DNA of 64,000 bases. Origin: Leishmania martiniquensis (lineage: Eukaryota > Euglenozoa > Kinetoplastea > Trypanosomatida > Trypanosomatidae). A model generated the notes under the pieces. The model was given only the letters and a program-made list of their open reading frames with translations, had not been told where the DNA came from and made no database searches. This document shows, piece after piece, positions 45,101-55,230 of this stretch (positions are counted from its first letter, which is position 1; every line of letters starts with the position of its first letter). The stretch spans positions 723,001-787,000 of the forward strand of contig NC_090166.1 of assembly GCF_017916325.1 (NCBI RefSeq), given 5' to 3'. The position numbers and the translations under genes are program-made.

Positions 45101-45460
45101 GCTTTTGTGCCCTGCTGAAGAGGCAGCGACGGCGCCAGAGACGGGGTAGCGACGGAGAACGTGCCCGCGGACAAGGCCGGATGGGCTGCACAGCGGTACA
45201 TAACTGCTGAGCTTCTGACCCCACAGGATGCAAAGAGCCCGAGTCGGCCCGCCTAGCATTGCACGAGAGGAGGGGGGAAGGGCGGTGAGTCCGTCCTTGG
45301 AAGAAAGGCAACCTTTCGCATAAAGAGAGAGAAAGACGCAGGGAGAGAACGATTCAGAGAGTCGCAAGAGAAGACGCTCGACGGCGGCGCGCACCTCTGA
45401 CACTATTAGCGCTCGACCGGCACGCTGCATGTACCTGTGCGGGCGCACTCTTGGTCGCAT
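42149..45460 (-). CDS. Large protein of unknown function, 1103 residues
   Basis: I do not recognise a family. The ATG at 45460 (MRPRVRPHRYMQRAGRAL) is the first ATG of a frame that is open 40 codons further, but only to a GTG inside the 435-bp repeat. No signal peptide or membrane segment is evident, so it is probably intracellular. The N-terminal ~180 residues look folded (ALCILWGQKLSSYVPLC and VVLNANEFSTLHAVP). The middle is Ala/Ser-rich and partly low-complexity. The C-terminus looks ordered and ends YLFVCSYPDAWQHAV. The 435-bp repeat ends two bases before the ATG, so the 5' UTR and perhaps an original N-terminus may have been replaced. Coding character is good; function is unknown. Confidence 0.8.
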   Translation of the reverse strand: MRPRVRPHRYMQRAGRALIVSEVRAAVERLLLRLSESFSPCVFLSLYAKGCLSSKDGLTALPPSSRAMLGGPTRALCILWGQKLSSYVPLCSPSGLVRGHVLRRYPVSGAVAASSAGHKSDAEVAAHVEAAEWLPARTPAEVVLNANEFSTLHAVPTVSPEDVRWCTRYLLATSSTFAARGATERAGLVDSHATNFTLSRDVQGMRTGSCETPSGGGSTEAASIAANLVLIRHVLTEHHQLLAGAESLQTGVPISCILAELEEAQMYLTWSLDSHRSGPSTEGVLSAPSWLYLDVNADNSGFSAVRRGPVAPLSVGLVRAAEEAGGTEFFAAPHQRLGPRERKERLELLRQRFEGEVTHLHSRGPRGTSAEAFQEMVIISGERAEGEAFLPIIEPRVPLLTVVTSTGNSLAAAVKAAAVAWARCASGVRSNSGAPLRCCVYAEDILWRPAPATALVATWWAALLRQHHRGSITTNAAENPHASAPDASAQPSMRSGPPIRAGVSSGRGEACLRASGRHSQESAAAASSVSARGLNFHMLITGGDTADHFLFPLMAGVDESVARTHAPNGRPSKRIDVAAQSGDHGGGDATSARSTEVACVSAAVLSWSCREPEAPVMLLCYGCPAAQVAHLHAIRHAYLARHDMANASMSVEPRVPLTRQSGDSALVHREGTTATSGQSHESLSMGRAEDATTGMVELCTESPAVSMIAASRPMPSASTPSSVWSSSALLLSYHRRGSGLPFPSADAPHVLSAVAGAARTVTLEEAAACIFESSVLERPLRHASLGDAGQGACLAASQQPVRERQTVTAPSALYGCASLKRGWCSLCLVPRTHAPALLSALVQRHFGQPLRTGHSLDALCRRGPAPSPSHVQMAQEVLRCATRGGCTHRRSPQGGNGRSEHTSAGSSPSPASVSIALTSSSACASGSTCASEGLLRYSALSDVGWRHVCGGFILPLTAIGGRDSPYLVPCMLFTDLAEVASTITTKGHERRRPQGGSDAAPSSGPASQASEARHDASPREALNLAHGAPPSSALRLSASDEAMQAQVEVACAVAAVERSVFQLRCAHDTEGLGYRGVVAGNYLFVCSYPDAWQHAVRHALMEK

Positions 45461-45462
45461 TT

Positions 45463-45897
45463 CAGCAAACGTTTGCTTCGCCCGGCGCGTCCGCGTCCGC
45501 CATACGAAGGCCCCGCGCGACGCAGACGCCGCACATTTCGCACGCCCCCGCGCCTTTGTCGCCCACGGGAGTGAAGTCACTCGCGCCTTGCACGTCGCTC
45601 ACCCCCGACCCTCTCGCTTTCCCCACGCCGTGCTCTGATGCGATGCACCTTGCCGGCCGTCGCGGGCACTGCATGCACAGAGCGCCTTTGCACCCGCTCG
45701 CACGCCTCACGACGGCGCGGCTGTCGCAACGGGGGGGACTCGCCGCCTTCCCTCCCCATTCCCACCGGTGCGGCCGGAGGGCCGCCTGCGGGGGTGGCTT
45801 GGCCACGGGTGCCACGGCAAGCGGGGGGTGATGCCATGCCTCGGTGGCCGCAGCGGGATTCGCCCCGCACGTGAGCCCGCCTTCTATTCGCAGGAGG
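45463..45897. repeat. 435-bp direct repeat S, copy 2
   Basis: Near-identical to 32040-32474. Its left edge lies two bases 5' of the start codon of the 1103-residue gene. Together the two copies bracket a 13.4-kb unit holding large repeat copy 2 and that gene. Confidence 0.92.
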
Positions 45898-48697
45898 TGT
45901 GGGAGTGTCGATAAGGGCTGAGCCGTCGACACGATGAGTAATGGGAGGGTGCGAGCTCCAGCACAACCGAAAGTCTCGCCACAGCGCCAGTCCGCGCCTG
46001 TCCGTAGGCAGTGAAAGCGTCCGCAGCAGTCGCCCCCCCTCCCCCTTGCCGGGGGCGGAGCTGCAGGCTGCTCAACGTTCCCCAGAGGGGGGAGGGGGGC
46101 GCTGGTCCCCCCCGGCGTCGGCAAACGCTGTGGTAGACGGCATCACAGAAGCGTGCGGCCACAGAAAGAAGGCGACATGGAGAGAAACCTCGAGTGAGGC
46201 ACGGAGAGGGCGAGCGAGCGAGAGATGAAGGAGGCGCCAAAGAGGGTGGGCCGTTGGGGTCAAAGCGGCCAGGGGAAGGAAGGACACTGGGAGGAGCACG
46301 AAAAAAAAAGGCTGCGTGTAGGGCAATGGCGTGTGGCGCACAGCGCTTCGCTGCTGTTTATGCGGTGTGCTTTTTCACGGAGACGACAAGAAAGGCATTC
46401 CGGTCTATTTCCGCCACTGGTGGGGAGAGAGCGCGCGAAATACGCGTGTACATTTTTTTCTCTTGTGCCGTTGTTCTTTTTTTTTCACCTGGGCAGGGGA
46501 GGGCAGGGCAGGGGAGGGGGCGCGATGTATCGTATCAGTCCCACACACTTCCATCGCTGCGGCACTCGCTCTCTACCGCCATCCACCACTGCCGCCAGCG
46601 CTCAGCCTGGGACACAAGCAGCCCCCCTCCTCCTCCTTCCCTGTGAAAGCGGCAGCAACGTGCCCGCGTGCGCCGAAAGAAAAGAGGGAAAGGATGCACC
46701 GTATAAAGGCATTTCACGAAAAGGGGGAAAGAGGACCAAGGCGGAGGAGCGGTAGTGCACGGACTCGCTGTCGGCGAGCGACAGAGCTGTTGCCAATGAA
46801 CAAAGAAGGGACAAGATACGGCGCGTGCTACGTCAGGAGCGAGGTGCGAGCGCGCCAGGGATATACGCACAGAGCGAGAAAGCAATGGTGACCGTCACAT
46901 GGCCCATCAGCGGCTGTGATAGGTCCCCTTCTTCACCTTCCCCGCACCCCTCCATTCCATCGCGCGCCTCGCTGTGCTGCTCCTCGCCATCCGCACCACC
47001 CGAAAAGCCCACAGAGAACAGAGAAGCAAATGGGGGCCACAAAGTGAGAGAGAGAGGGAGGGAGAGGGAGGGAGAGGGGGAGGGATCGACGATCCAAGAA
47101 AGAAAAAGTTGGGCGAATGAAAGGAGGAGGGGGAGGGGAGGGGGAAGGGGTGGGGCAGACAGTACCCTCGAACACGTCCACCGAGCATACTCAGCCTCGC
47201 ACCCTCTGCGGCCACATGATCAAACACAGAAGGTGTAAAAGGCTCACGCGCATAGATTCAACCATCTTAAGACACGCTCAGGGATGTGCCTCGTGCGTGT
47301 GCATGTGTGCTGCGGTCGCCTCTTAGCACACACACACACACAACTAAAGCACTTGCTCTCCCGCGCACTTTCCACTGGCATGCACGCATCCTCCAGTGGT
47401 GAGAGTCACGCGGCTGGTGCCAAGCGCAGGATGGGTAAAGCGTAAATGGCCTTGCGGGGGGTCTAGCGCATGTGCTTCTACTTGGCCACTGAAACGTTAA
47501 ACTATTGGGAGCTGCCTCACGCCCTCACCCATCCCACTCCATGCAGTCACACAGACGCTATCGGCACGCATTACTCTCCTCGCTGGGCTGCAGTGTAGCG
47601 TGCAGGGCTTCAGAGCCCGTAAAGGAAATGGGGGGTGCGCGGGAGAGAGACAGGTGCGTGATTGGTGGGGGGGCTGCGAAGCGCCTCCCCTTATGGATGC
47701 TGGCACGGGTCCTGCGGGCGAGGGAGTGAGGGCATGGGGGAAGGAAGAAGGTGTCCGCTCACCGAGGCGTCTCTCCTTTCGTCGACCGGTAGCAATGATC
47801 ACAGAGGGCGGCACGCGCGCCTGCACACCTCATCAGCTCGCGCGGTCACTGTTCTATGCGCGGCCTCGGATGCCGCGTTATGTGCACGTGTTTGCGCATA
47901 TCGGGTGGTGAGCCCTCAAAGCACGAGCCACACGGAGGTGGAGGAGGAGGACGGTTAGCGGGGGGGCGGGGCAGAGACTGCGGATAAGACATGAACGATT
48001 CACTGGCGAAAACGACGAAAAAGAGAAGCACAAAGAGAGAAAAAAAAACAGAAGGGAAAGCGAAGACGCGATGTGCCCCCAACCGCAGAGGGGCGTGGGA
48101 TGGGCCCCTTCGCCCCCGTTCCGCCTTCTCGGCTCCCCTTCCCTCGGTGAGCCGAGCACAAACCATGGTCAGCGGCACCACACAGGAGGGGATGGGGCAC
48201 GCGGCGGAAAGAGAGAAGGTAAATGAAAAAAAGGAATACCGAACGCGCTTTCCCTGCCTCTGGCGTGGGTATGCGTGTGCCCCCTTACCTCTAGTAGACA
48301 GCCAGCGGCGTGGACAATCCACAGAAGACGAGGGGGTCGAGCCGCGATCGCTGCACACACACACACACATACATCGAAACGCCCAGGCACATGAGCGCAT
48401 GTGAGTTCAGGCACGCATCGGCTCACATTAAGCTTCACTCGCATCCGTGAGTTTCGAAAAAGGCTCGGTAACAGGCCCGGCGCAGCCGTCGACCAACTAC
48501 GGAAACAGAAGCGAAAAAATGTACGGAAGAGGGGGGCCACAGGGGCGCTATTCAGTCGCCGCGTACAAGGAAAAGACACGTGGCAGGGAAAGAGCAAATT
48601 AGCACGGCATGCCCTGCGCGCGCGTCTGCGCATGAATATGTTCGTGGGCTTCCACCGCCGGTAAGCTCTTCCCCTCTCCTCCTTCTTCATCGCTGCC
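45898..48697. other. Spacer downstream of the transmembrane PSA-like gene
   Basis: About 2.8 kb with no convincing gene. It should include the 3' UTR of the gene ending at 48698. It contains CA runs near 47327-47342 and 48350-48370 and GA-rich tracts near 47045-47150. Confidence 0.5.
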
Positions 48698-50971
48698 CTA
48701 CACCGCCTCGCTGCGGGCAGAGCTGAATGGCTCGTTGCTCTCTGTATATGGGTCTGTACTGGCCTCATCCTCCCCCTTAGGAGAGGTAATGGAAGTGGGG
48801 GCGCGACAGCGGTGCCAGAGCACGAGCACCACCGCCACACCGATGATCAGGCAGCCGCCGAGAGCGCCGAGCACCGCCCACAGGACGGTCAGGCTCCTGC
48901 CAGATGGCTTGGCGGAAGGAGGAGGGGAGGAGGGGGCAGTGGTCGGTGCTGCCGACTCGGAGGGTGACAGCGACGAAGAGGATGCTGAGGCAGCGCAGTC
49001 ATTCTCCGTGGCGCACGCGGCCGCAGTGACGGAGGCATCCACAGAAACTGTCAGCGACAACCACGACGCAGGCACGCAGCCGCAGAAGGCGTTGGAAGTG
49101 AGGAACACGAACGCCTGCGCCGGCAGCGACCCCCACGCCTCGGGCAGCGACCCACCCAACTTGTTAGAGGAAAGAGTCATTATATGCAGTGACCCCATGC
49201 TGCTCCACTCCGCTGGCAACGTGCCGGAGAGAGAGTTGCTTCCCAAGTCCAGCGTCCCCAGCCCGCTCATGCTCCCCCAGGCCGCGGGCAGCGATCCCGA
49301 CAGCGCGTTCGCCATCATCATAAGCGTCCTGAGAGACCTCATGGCCGTCCACTCAGCAGGAAGGGGACCGGAAAGCTGATTCGTATCCAAGTACACCGTG
49401 GTCAAGGATGTCATTCCGCCCCACGCAGCTGGAAGGGTGCCGCTGATCGCGTTGCCGTGCAGGTCGACCGACTGCATCTTGGCGAGGCGGCCCCAGCTGG
49501 CAGGCAACGTACCGCTCACCTTCGTGTCCGCGTTGCAGATGCGCACATTGGTCAGAGCAACTAGCGAGCCATCGATGCTCTCGCTCAGCTCTGGCAGCGT
49601 CATGCTCGAAGTCAGCGGGAAGTCGATGAGGTCTAGTTCAATTCCACCAGCAGTGCACGTAATGCCGGTCCACGCGCAGTAGTTCGAGCCAGTCCACACA
49701 CCCTGCAGATCAGCCGACCCACTCCTGAGGGCCCGGAGGAACTTGAGCGTGTTCGACTGTTCCAGACTCAGAGCACCATCGCCGCTGCCGCAGACGTTCG
49801 TTGTGGCGCAGTCGTCGGCCCCCATCCAGTCGTCAGCAAATAAAACCAGCGATGCCCATTGCTCCGGCACACAGCCGCAGAAAGCGTTGCCATTCAAGGA
49901 GACCGTTGACAGCGTGGGCGCCGTACCCCATGAAGCAGGTAGCGAGCCGCTCAGGTCGTTGAAGGAAAGCGTTAGAGATGATAAAGAGCTCAGCCTGTCC
50001 CACTCTGCAGGCAGCGCCCCCGACAGCGTGTTGTTACCGAGTGACAGTGTCCTCAGCGTCGTCATCTCGCCCCACTCCGCAGGCAGTGTGCCGAATAGTG
50101 TGTTCGCCGACAGGCTCAACGTCTCGATCGAGCCCATATTAGCCCAAGATACCGGCAGCGTCCCGCTCAGCGAGTTTTCGTACAGCGCCAGCGTCCTCAG
50201 TGACGTCATGCTCGACCACGCAGCCGGGAGAGGCCCACTCAGGCGATTCGTGTTCAGGTACAGCCTTGACAGCGCCTCCATGCTGCTCCATGACGTGGGA
50301 AGGGACCCGGAGATCGCGTTGTTCAGCAGATTGAGAAGCTCCAGCGAGCCCATACTCACCCACGACGCGGGAAGGGTCCCGCTCAGCGAGTTCGCCGATA
50401 GCCTGAGCTCCTTCAGCGCCGCCATGCACGCCCACGCAGCCGGGAGGCTCCCCGTAAGTGTGTTGCGCGTCAGGTAGAGCCCCGTCAGCGCCGTCATGCT
50501 GCACCACGACGCAGGCAGAGTGCCAGAGATCTCGTTGTGCTCAAGCTCAATCACGTGAATCTGAGCGAGGCTCGACCAGCTCTCCGGCAGCGTCCCTGAC
50601 AGCGACGCATGCTGGTTGGAGATGCGCAACTCGCGCACCATCACCTGCGAGCCGTCGATGTCGTCACCGAGCTCCTGCAGCGTCACAGAGGGCCCGAGAG
50701 CATGGCTCGACAGGTCAACCTTCACCGTTGCGTCGTCCAGGCACGTCACACCCGGCCAACGGCAGAACCCGGTCCCCGTCCATGTCGACTGCAGCCCGGT
50801 GGCGCCGCTCATGAACCGCTGCAGAAACTTCACCGTGTTTGACTGCTGCTCCGCAGTAAAGTCACTGGAAGTGGCGGCCTGTGCTTGGAGCGACTTGTGC
50901 ACGTCGGTCATGATCAGTAGGAGTACCGCCGCGGCAATGACGCGCCGGAGCCGGGAGTGGACGGACCTCAT
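48698..50971 (-). CDS. PSA-like protein with two LRR blocks and a transmembrane anchor
   Basis: A predicted surface receptor-like protein of 757 residues. The frame is open 150 codons further 5', but that part reads as UTR. The ATG at 50971 starts a signal peptide (residues 1 to about 31) and lies just downstream of a good splice acceptor at 51020. Two PSA modules follow in tandem, each with an N-cap (QQSNTVKFLQRF with FCRWPGVTC; EQSNTLKFLRAL with YCAWTGITC) and a closing FCGCVP motif. The first has about ten 24-residue LRRs and the second about six. A short Ser/Pro-rich stalk precedes a transmembrane segment (about 693-719) and a 38-residue polar, acidic tail. There is no GPI-type ending. 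The doubled LRR block looks like an internal duplication. Anchoring by a membrane helix could allow signalling across the membrane, which is inference. Confidence 0.9.
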   Translation of the reverse strand: MRSVHSRLRRVIAAAVLLLIMTDVHKSLQAQAATSSDFTAEQQSNTVKFLQRFMSGATGLQSTWTGTGFCRWPGVTCLDDATVKVDLSSHALGPSVTLQELGDDIDGSQVMVRELRISNQHASLSGTLPESWSSLAQIHVIELEHNEISGTLPASWCSMTALTGLYLTRNTLTGSLPAAWACMAALKELRLSANSLSGTLPASWVSMGSLELLNLLNNAISGSLPTSWSSMEALSRLYLNTNRLSGPLPAAWSSMTSLRTLALYENSLSGTLPVSWANMGSIETLSLSANTLFGTLPAEWGEMTTLRTLSLGNNTLSGALPAEWDRLSSLSSLTLSFNDLSGSLPASWGTAPTLSTVSLNGNAFCGCVPEQWASLVLFADDWMGADDCATTNVCGSGDGALSLEQSNTLKFLRALRSGSADLQGVWTGSNYCAWTGITCTAGGIELDLIDFPLTSSMTLPELSESIDGSLVALTNVRICNADTKVSGTLPASWGRLAKMQSVDLHGNAISGTLPAAWGGMTSLTTVYLDTNQLSGPLPAEWTAMRSLRTLMMMANALSGSLPAAWGSMSGLGTLDLGSNSLSGTLPAEWSSMGSLHIMTLSSNKLGGSLPEAWGSLPAQAFVFLTSNAFCGCVPASWLSLTVSVDASVTAAACATENDCAASASSSSLSPSESAAPTTAPSSPPPSAKPSGRSLTVLWAVLGALGGCLIIGVAVVLVLWHRCRAPTSITSPKGEDEASTDPYTESNEPFSSARSEAV

Positions 50972-51019
50972 GCTTGTTTTTTGCGCTGACAGACAGGGAG
51001 AAGGGGAAGAGGTAGCACG

Positions 51020-51040
51020 CTGCGGAGAGGAAAGAAAAAC
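51020..51040 (-). promoter_or_regulatory. Candidate spliced-leader acceptor for the transmembrane PSA-like gene
   Basis: On the minus strand a T/C-rich run (51040 to 51023) ends in AG at 51021-51020, 49 bases before the ATG at 50971. A second weaker candidate AG lies near 50991. Confidence 0.5.
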
Positions 51041-51684
51041 AATTGAAAAAAAGAGGCACAAGCGATGGGCGATGGCAGCGCCGAGTCTGTGGGAAGGCGA
51101 CGCAGCAGAGCTCAGAGATCGTCGGATGCCAAAGCCGGCAAGAGGGATAAGGGAGGAGCGGAGAGAGAGAAAAAAAAACGACAGTGCGCACACAGGTCCT
51201 TTACGTCGGACGTGGTGGTCTGTGTTCGTGTGGCACCGCTGAGAGGTGAGGCAGGCGTCACGTCCGCTGGGGCGCGAAGCAACAGACCTCCAGTTGAAGA
51301 GGAAGGGAAGAGAAAGTGAGTTGGATGCACCGATGCAAAAGGGACGAAGAAGTTGATTTGTTTTACATGTGCACGCGCACAGGGAGGGGGGAGGAAGACA
51401 GAGAAGAGGGGATGCGAGCACGATAGTGCAGGCCCGGTTGTGTGTTGGAGAGAGAGAGGGGAGGGGAGGAAGTCGGAGGAAAAGGACGCGCTGTACAAAA
51501 GAATGAGACTGACAAAAAGAAGCTTAAAAAAAAAAGAGCTGCTTCAAACGGGAAGACGTCAACCGTCTCCGTCTGAGTATGTGGGGAAGGAGGAGGAGAG
51601 GGAGAGGGCGATACAAAGTGCTCGTGGCCGTTAATATGTGCTCGTTTGTTTTCTTCTCCTGCCACCTGTGTCTCTGCCTGCAGT

Positions 51685-51706
51685 TGTGTGTGTGTATGTG
51701 TGTGTG
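51685..51706. repeat. TG dinucleotide run
   Basis: About eleven TG units interrupted once by TATG, in non-coding DNA. Confidence 0.85.
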
Positions 51707-51849
51707 CGGCGAGCGCCTATTTGACTTCCTTCGGTTCGTTGGAAGTGGATAGGAATCGGTTACGCTTTTTTTCTCAAGAAACGCCACTGCTGTTATTTCC
51801 GTTGAGGTCGCACTGCTGTGGAGGGTGACCGCCCTCTTCCACTGTCCCC

Positions 51850-51869
51850 ACCCCCGATCGATCGGGGGT
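51850..51869. repeat. Perfect 20-bp palindrome
   Basis: ACCCCCGATCGATCGGGGGT equals its own reverse complement. It lies in intergenic DNA about 0.8 kb upstream of the candidate splice acceptor of the transmembrane PSA-like gene. Function is unknown. Confidence 0.9.
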
Positions 51870-54800
51870 CCGCGACGAGGAAGAAAAAGAGGGAGGGGGA
51901 GGGAGACGGCGATCCGCTTCGGTGGGAAGGACGTGGGATGCGGAGGGGAATTGGTGGAAAGAAGGGTGAAAAGGGGGGCAATATGTGTTATAAATTCTCT
52001 TTGCCTGCGAACTTTATTGGTCTTTGCAGTGTGTCGTAGCACTCACAGACGAGCAAGCAGCGGGAGAGAGAGGGGGGCGTCAACGGGGCCGACAAGCTGG
52101 TGTGTGCGAATGCGTTGAATGGGCTGTGCGGGGGAGTGAGCCGTGTAGTGGTGGCCCATGGCGAACGACGCAGGATGTAGAGCAGAGATGCGGACGGGCA
52201 CAACGAATGAGGGAGAGACAGGCGAGACGGAATAATGGAAGAGATGAAGGCGGAAGTAAGCGCGCTACATGGGGCAAGAGAGAGAGAGACAGGCCGTACG
52301 TCGCCTCTGAATCAGCGATGTACGTAGCACCAGCGAAGAGTATACACATATGTATATATATGTGTGTGCGTGTGTGTTGGGGGTAGGAAAGGAAGCACTT
52401 GCTGCGTATGGCCGGGTATGCAGCAAGCAGCGGGAGAGATGACGCGGTGGTGCAACAAGCAGACGCTCCCAGAACGGGCTGTTCCACCGAGGTAAGAGCG
52501 TGCCCTTCTCGCATGCTGCCTCACCTTCCCCCCCTCGCACCGCACACTCGCTTTTTTTTGTTTGTGTGGGGGGGCTTTACGCTGAGCGTTTAAGAGCTCG
52601 GAAGCACACATGAGCTATGCATGGTGACGTAGAAAAGCACGACACAGTGAGTCTTTCCTTCCTGTGACCTTCCAAGTCTCCACCTGGCGCTCCGCTCGCG
52701 TGTTTCCAACTGAAGCGTTCCAACAAAAAAAAGAGGGGAGGGAGAGACGGGTGCGGCGCGAACGCGCAGTACCGACAGCCCTCTACGCACACGCACGCGG
52801 AGGAGCCTTCTTTTTTAGACGATAGCAGGCCAAAACAAATGTTGCAAGAGACAAAAGAAGGCATCGGAACGGGAATAAAACGCTGAACACGTGCCACGTC
52901 TCCCTGTCGCGCACCGCAGGGAGTGGGAGAGAGACAGACGCGCTTGAAGATCGCCCGCGCAGACGTGGCAGTGCCCTCTTCCGCACCGCTGTGTACCGGA
53001 TTGGGGGAGCGCTGCACACACGCAGAAGGGAGAGAGAAGGCAAAGGAGACGGCCGCTTGGTGTTCGGTGTTCGTCTATATTTTTTTTGCTCACCTTCACC
53101 TCTCCTTTGCGCACCGCCGCAAGAGGGAAAGAGAGAGAAAAAAGGCGCGTAACGGTGGTGCAATGCCCTTTTCTGCGGTAGAAGTAGGAAGGAGGGCGAA
53201 GGCGATAGACAGAGAAGACATGGCGCGCACAAGAGAAAGGCAATGAGGCGAATCAGGCGAAACGGGGGTGAATTGACAGCGCAGGGCAGTGCGTTGGGCC
53301 TCCTAGGGCAGCAACGAGAAAGCGGCCCTGAAGGAGAGCGAAGGATGCTGGAGACGGCGAGGGGCGACAAGTCGTGTTGTGGAGGTGGACAGAGAATAAA
53401 AAGAGCTGCATCGCGTCTTTCCTTGCTTGCTACGGACGACGTTTCTGTGGGCGCAGCGGTGCCGATGCGTGTAGTACGGGGCAGCGCTCATGCCACATGC
53501 GTCAATGCCCCATTGCAGCTCCATCACTACGGCTGTCGTTGGCGTAACGCCTCCGGCGAGGTTCTGATGTGCTGAGCGACTGCCTTGGCCCCGGTACGTT
53601 CGGTGAACGGTAGAGCAGTCGCACGCGCTCAGCCCACTACCGATGCGTGTTGTGCAGGTGCGGGTATCGAGATTGCCAGGAGCCCACCTCCGCGCACGCG
53701 CAGCGGCACGAGAGATGCCAGCAGCCACCGCACGAGTAAGATGCGCCTGGCCAAATGCCGGCAGGTCAGAGGCGTGCGGGAGAAGAGCGAGCGTCTCCGC
53801 GGGTGTGTGTCGAAGGAGTGCCGGAGAGGAGAAAGCCGTTGCAAGCGCCGGCCCTTTCTCGGCTCCCCCACCCCACCCCACTCGCCGTGCCGCGGCTGGT
53901 AAAAGAGGACGGGAAAAGGCGGAGGCGCGGCGCGGAGAGGGACTGTCAGCGCCGGCAGGAGGGGGCGGGCGTGCAAAGGGGAAGAAGGCAGAGAGGTGCG
54001 GAAGAGAGCAGTGGCGAGAGAACGTTGAGGCGAACGACGTCGGAATGGAATGAGCAGTTCAGCCGCGCCTAAGAAAGAGGGGAGGGGGATGCGCGCCTTC
54101 GCTGCGAGCGTCACGTGACGGAGAGTAGACAGCGGAGAGCGTGCGGAATGCATGTGGCCGTGCGTACCACTCTATGCGCACCTGAGAAGCGCGTTCGCGC
54201 ACGATAAAAACACATGCATGGGAGCAGGTAGGAGCTGAAACAGCGCACACTAGAAGTGGGGTCCGCATCGAATCGCATGTCGGGGACAGCGTGTGAGTCA
54301 CATAAATGGAGTGGGGGCGGTGAGAGAAAGCAGCGCACGATTCTTATGGGCAGTGATAGTGAAGCACACGAAGAGAGACACGTGGTGATGGCCCACCACG
54401 ACAAAGAGCCCTGGGGAAGACAGCACCATAAAGGCGGAGGCAACACCTCTTTCTAGTCGACGTCAGCGCGCGCGCGCGTGAGTGAGGAATGCGGCGATGT
54501 AAGCGAGAATGCTGCTGTCGCAGTCTCCACCCCACCCCACATACAGGCCTCGTGGGAGCGTGCACGTGGCAGACGGGCACTTTTTTATCTGGTGGTGTCC
54601 ACGTCGGTGAGCACAAAGGCGCGCCTGCGCAACACCGCCTGTCCCTCCGCATCTTACCCGTGTGCGTGGATGGTCAACGCGTTGAGAGCAGTGGAGCACG
54701 AGGATGCAGATCGTGCCTCTGTGGGAGGCGGAGCAACAGACAAAAGCCGCCGAGGAGTTCGATGCCCGCAACCTCTGTGACGTGAATGCACCTTGTTACG

Positions 54801-55230
54801 CAGACAGACACACAGACAGCGACGCATGCACGGCCGTTGTCTAGCAGAGGGCCGTCCACAGCAACGAGCACCGCCACGCAACGAAAGAGCACACACGCAC
54901 ACAGAAAAGGGAAACGACAAATTCAGTGAATCGAACCCCGCAAAGGCGGCACGCAGGCGACGCGGCGTGAGCTGCAGTGCGATGGACTCGAGGACGGGGA
55001 GAAAAGGAAAGAAAGCGAGGCGGCGAGAGAGGGGGTGCCCCCCTTCGCGCAGTACCAGAAGAGACGACAGCAGCAGGAGCAGCAGCGGGAATGGCGCATG
55101 CGCACAAAGCAGCCTCACAACGGCAGCGCAGAGAAGGAAGCGAACTCACACTGGGGTGAGTGGGCGCTTGGGAGAGGGCCGCCGGTCCTCTCGTCTGCCC
55201 CCCCTTTCGCCCAAGTCATGCCAGGCGCCA

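Larger units (their letters stand above)
50972..55230. other. Spacer between the large LRR protein and the transmembrane PSA-like gene
   Basis: About 4.3 kb with no convincing gene. It includes a splice acceptor candidate (51020-51040), a TG run (51685-51706) and a perfect 20-bp palindrome (51850-51869). GA-rich plus-strand tracts are scattered throughout. Confidence 0.5.
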
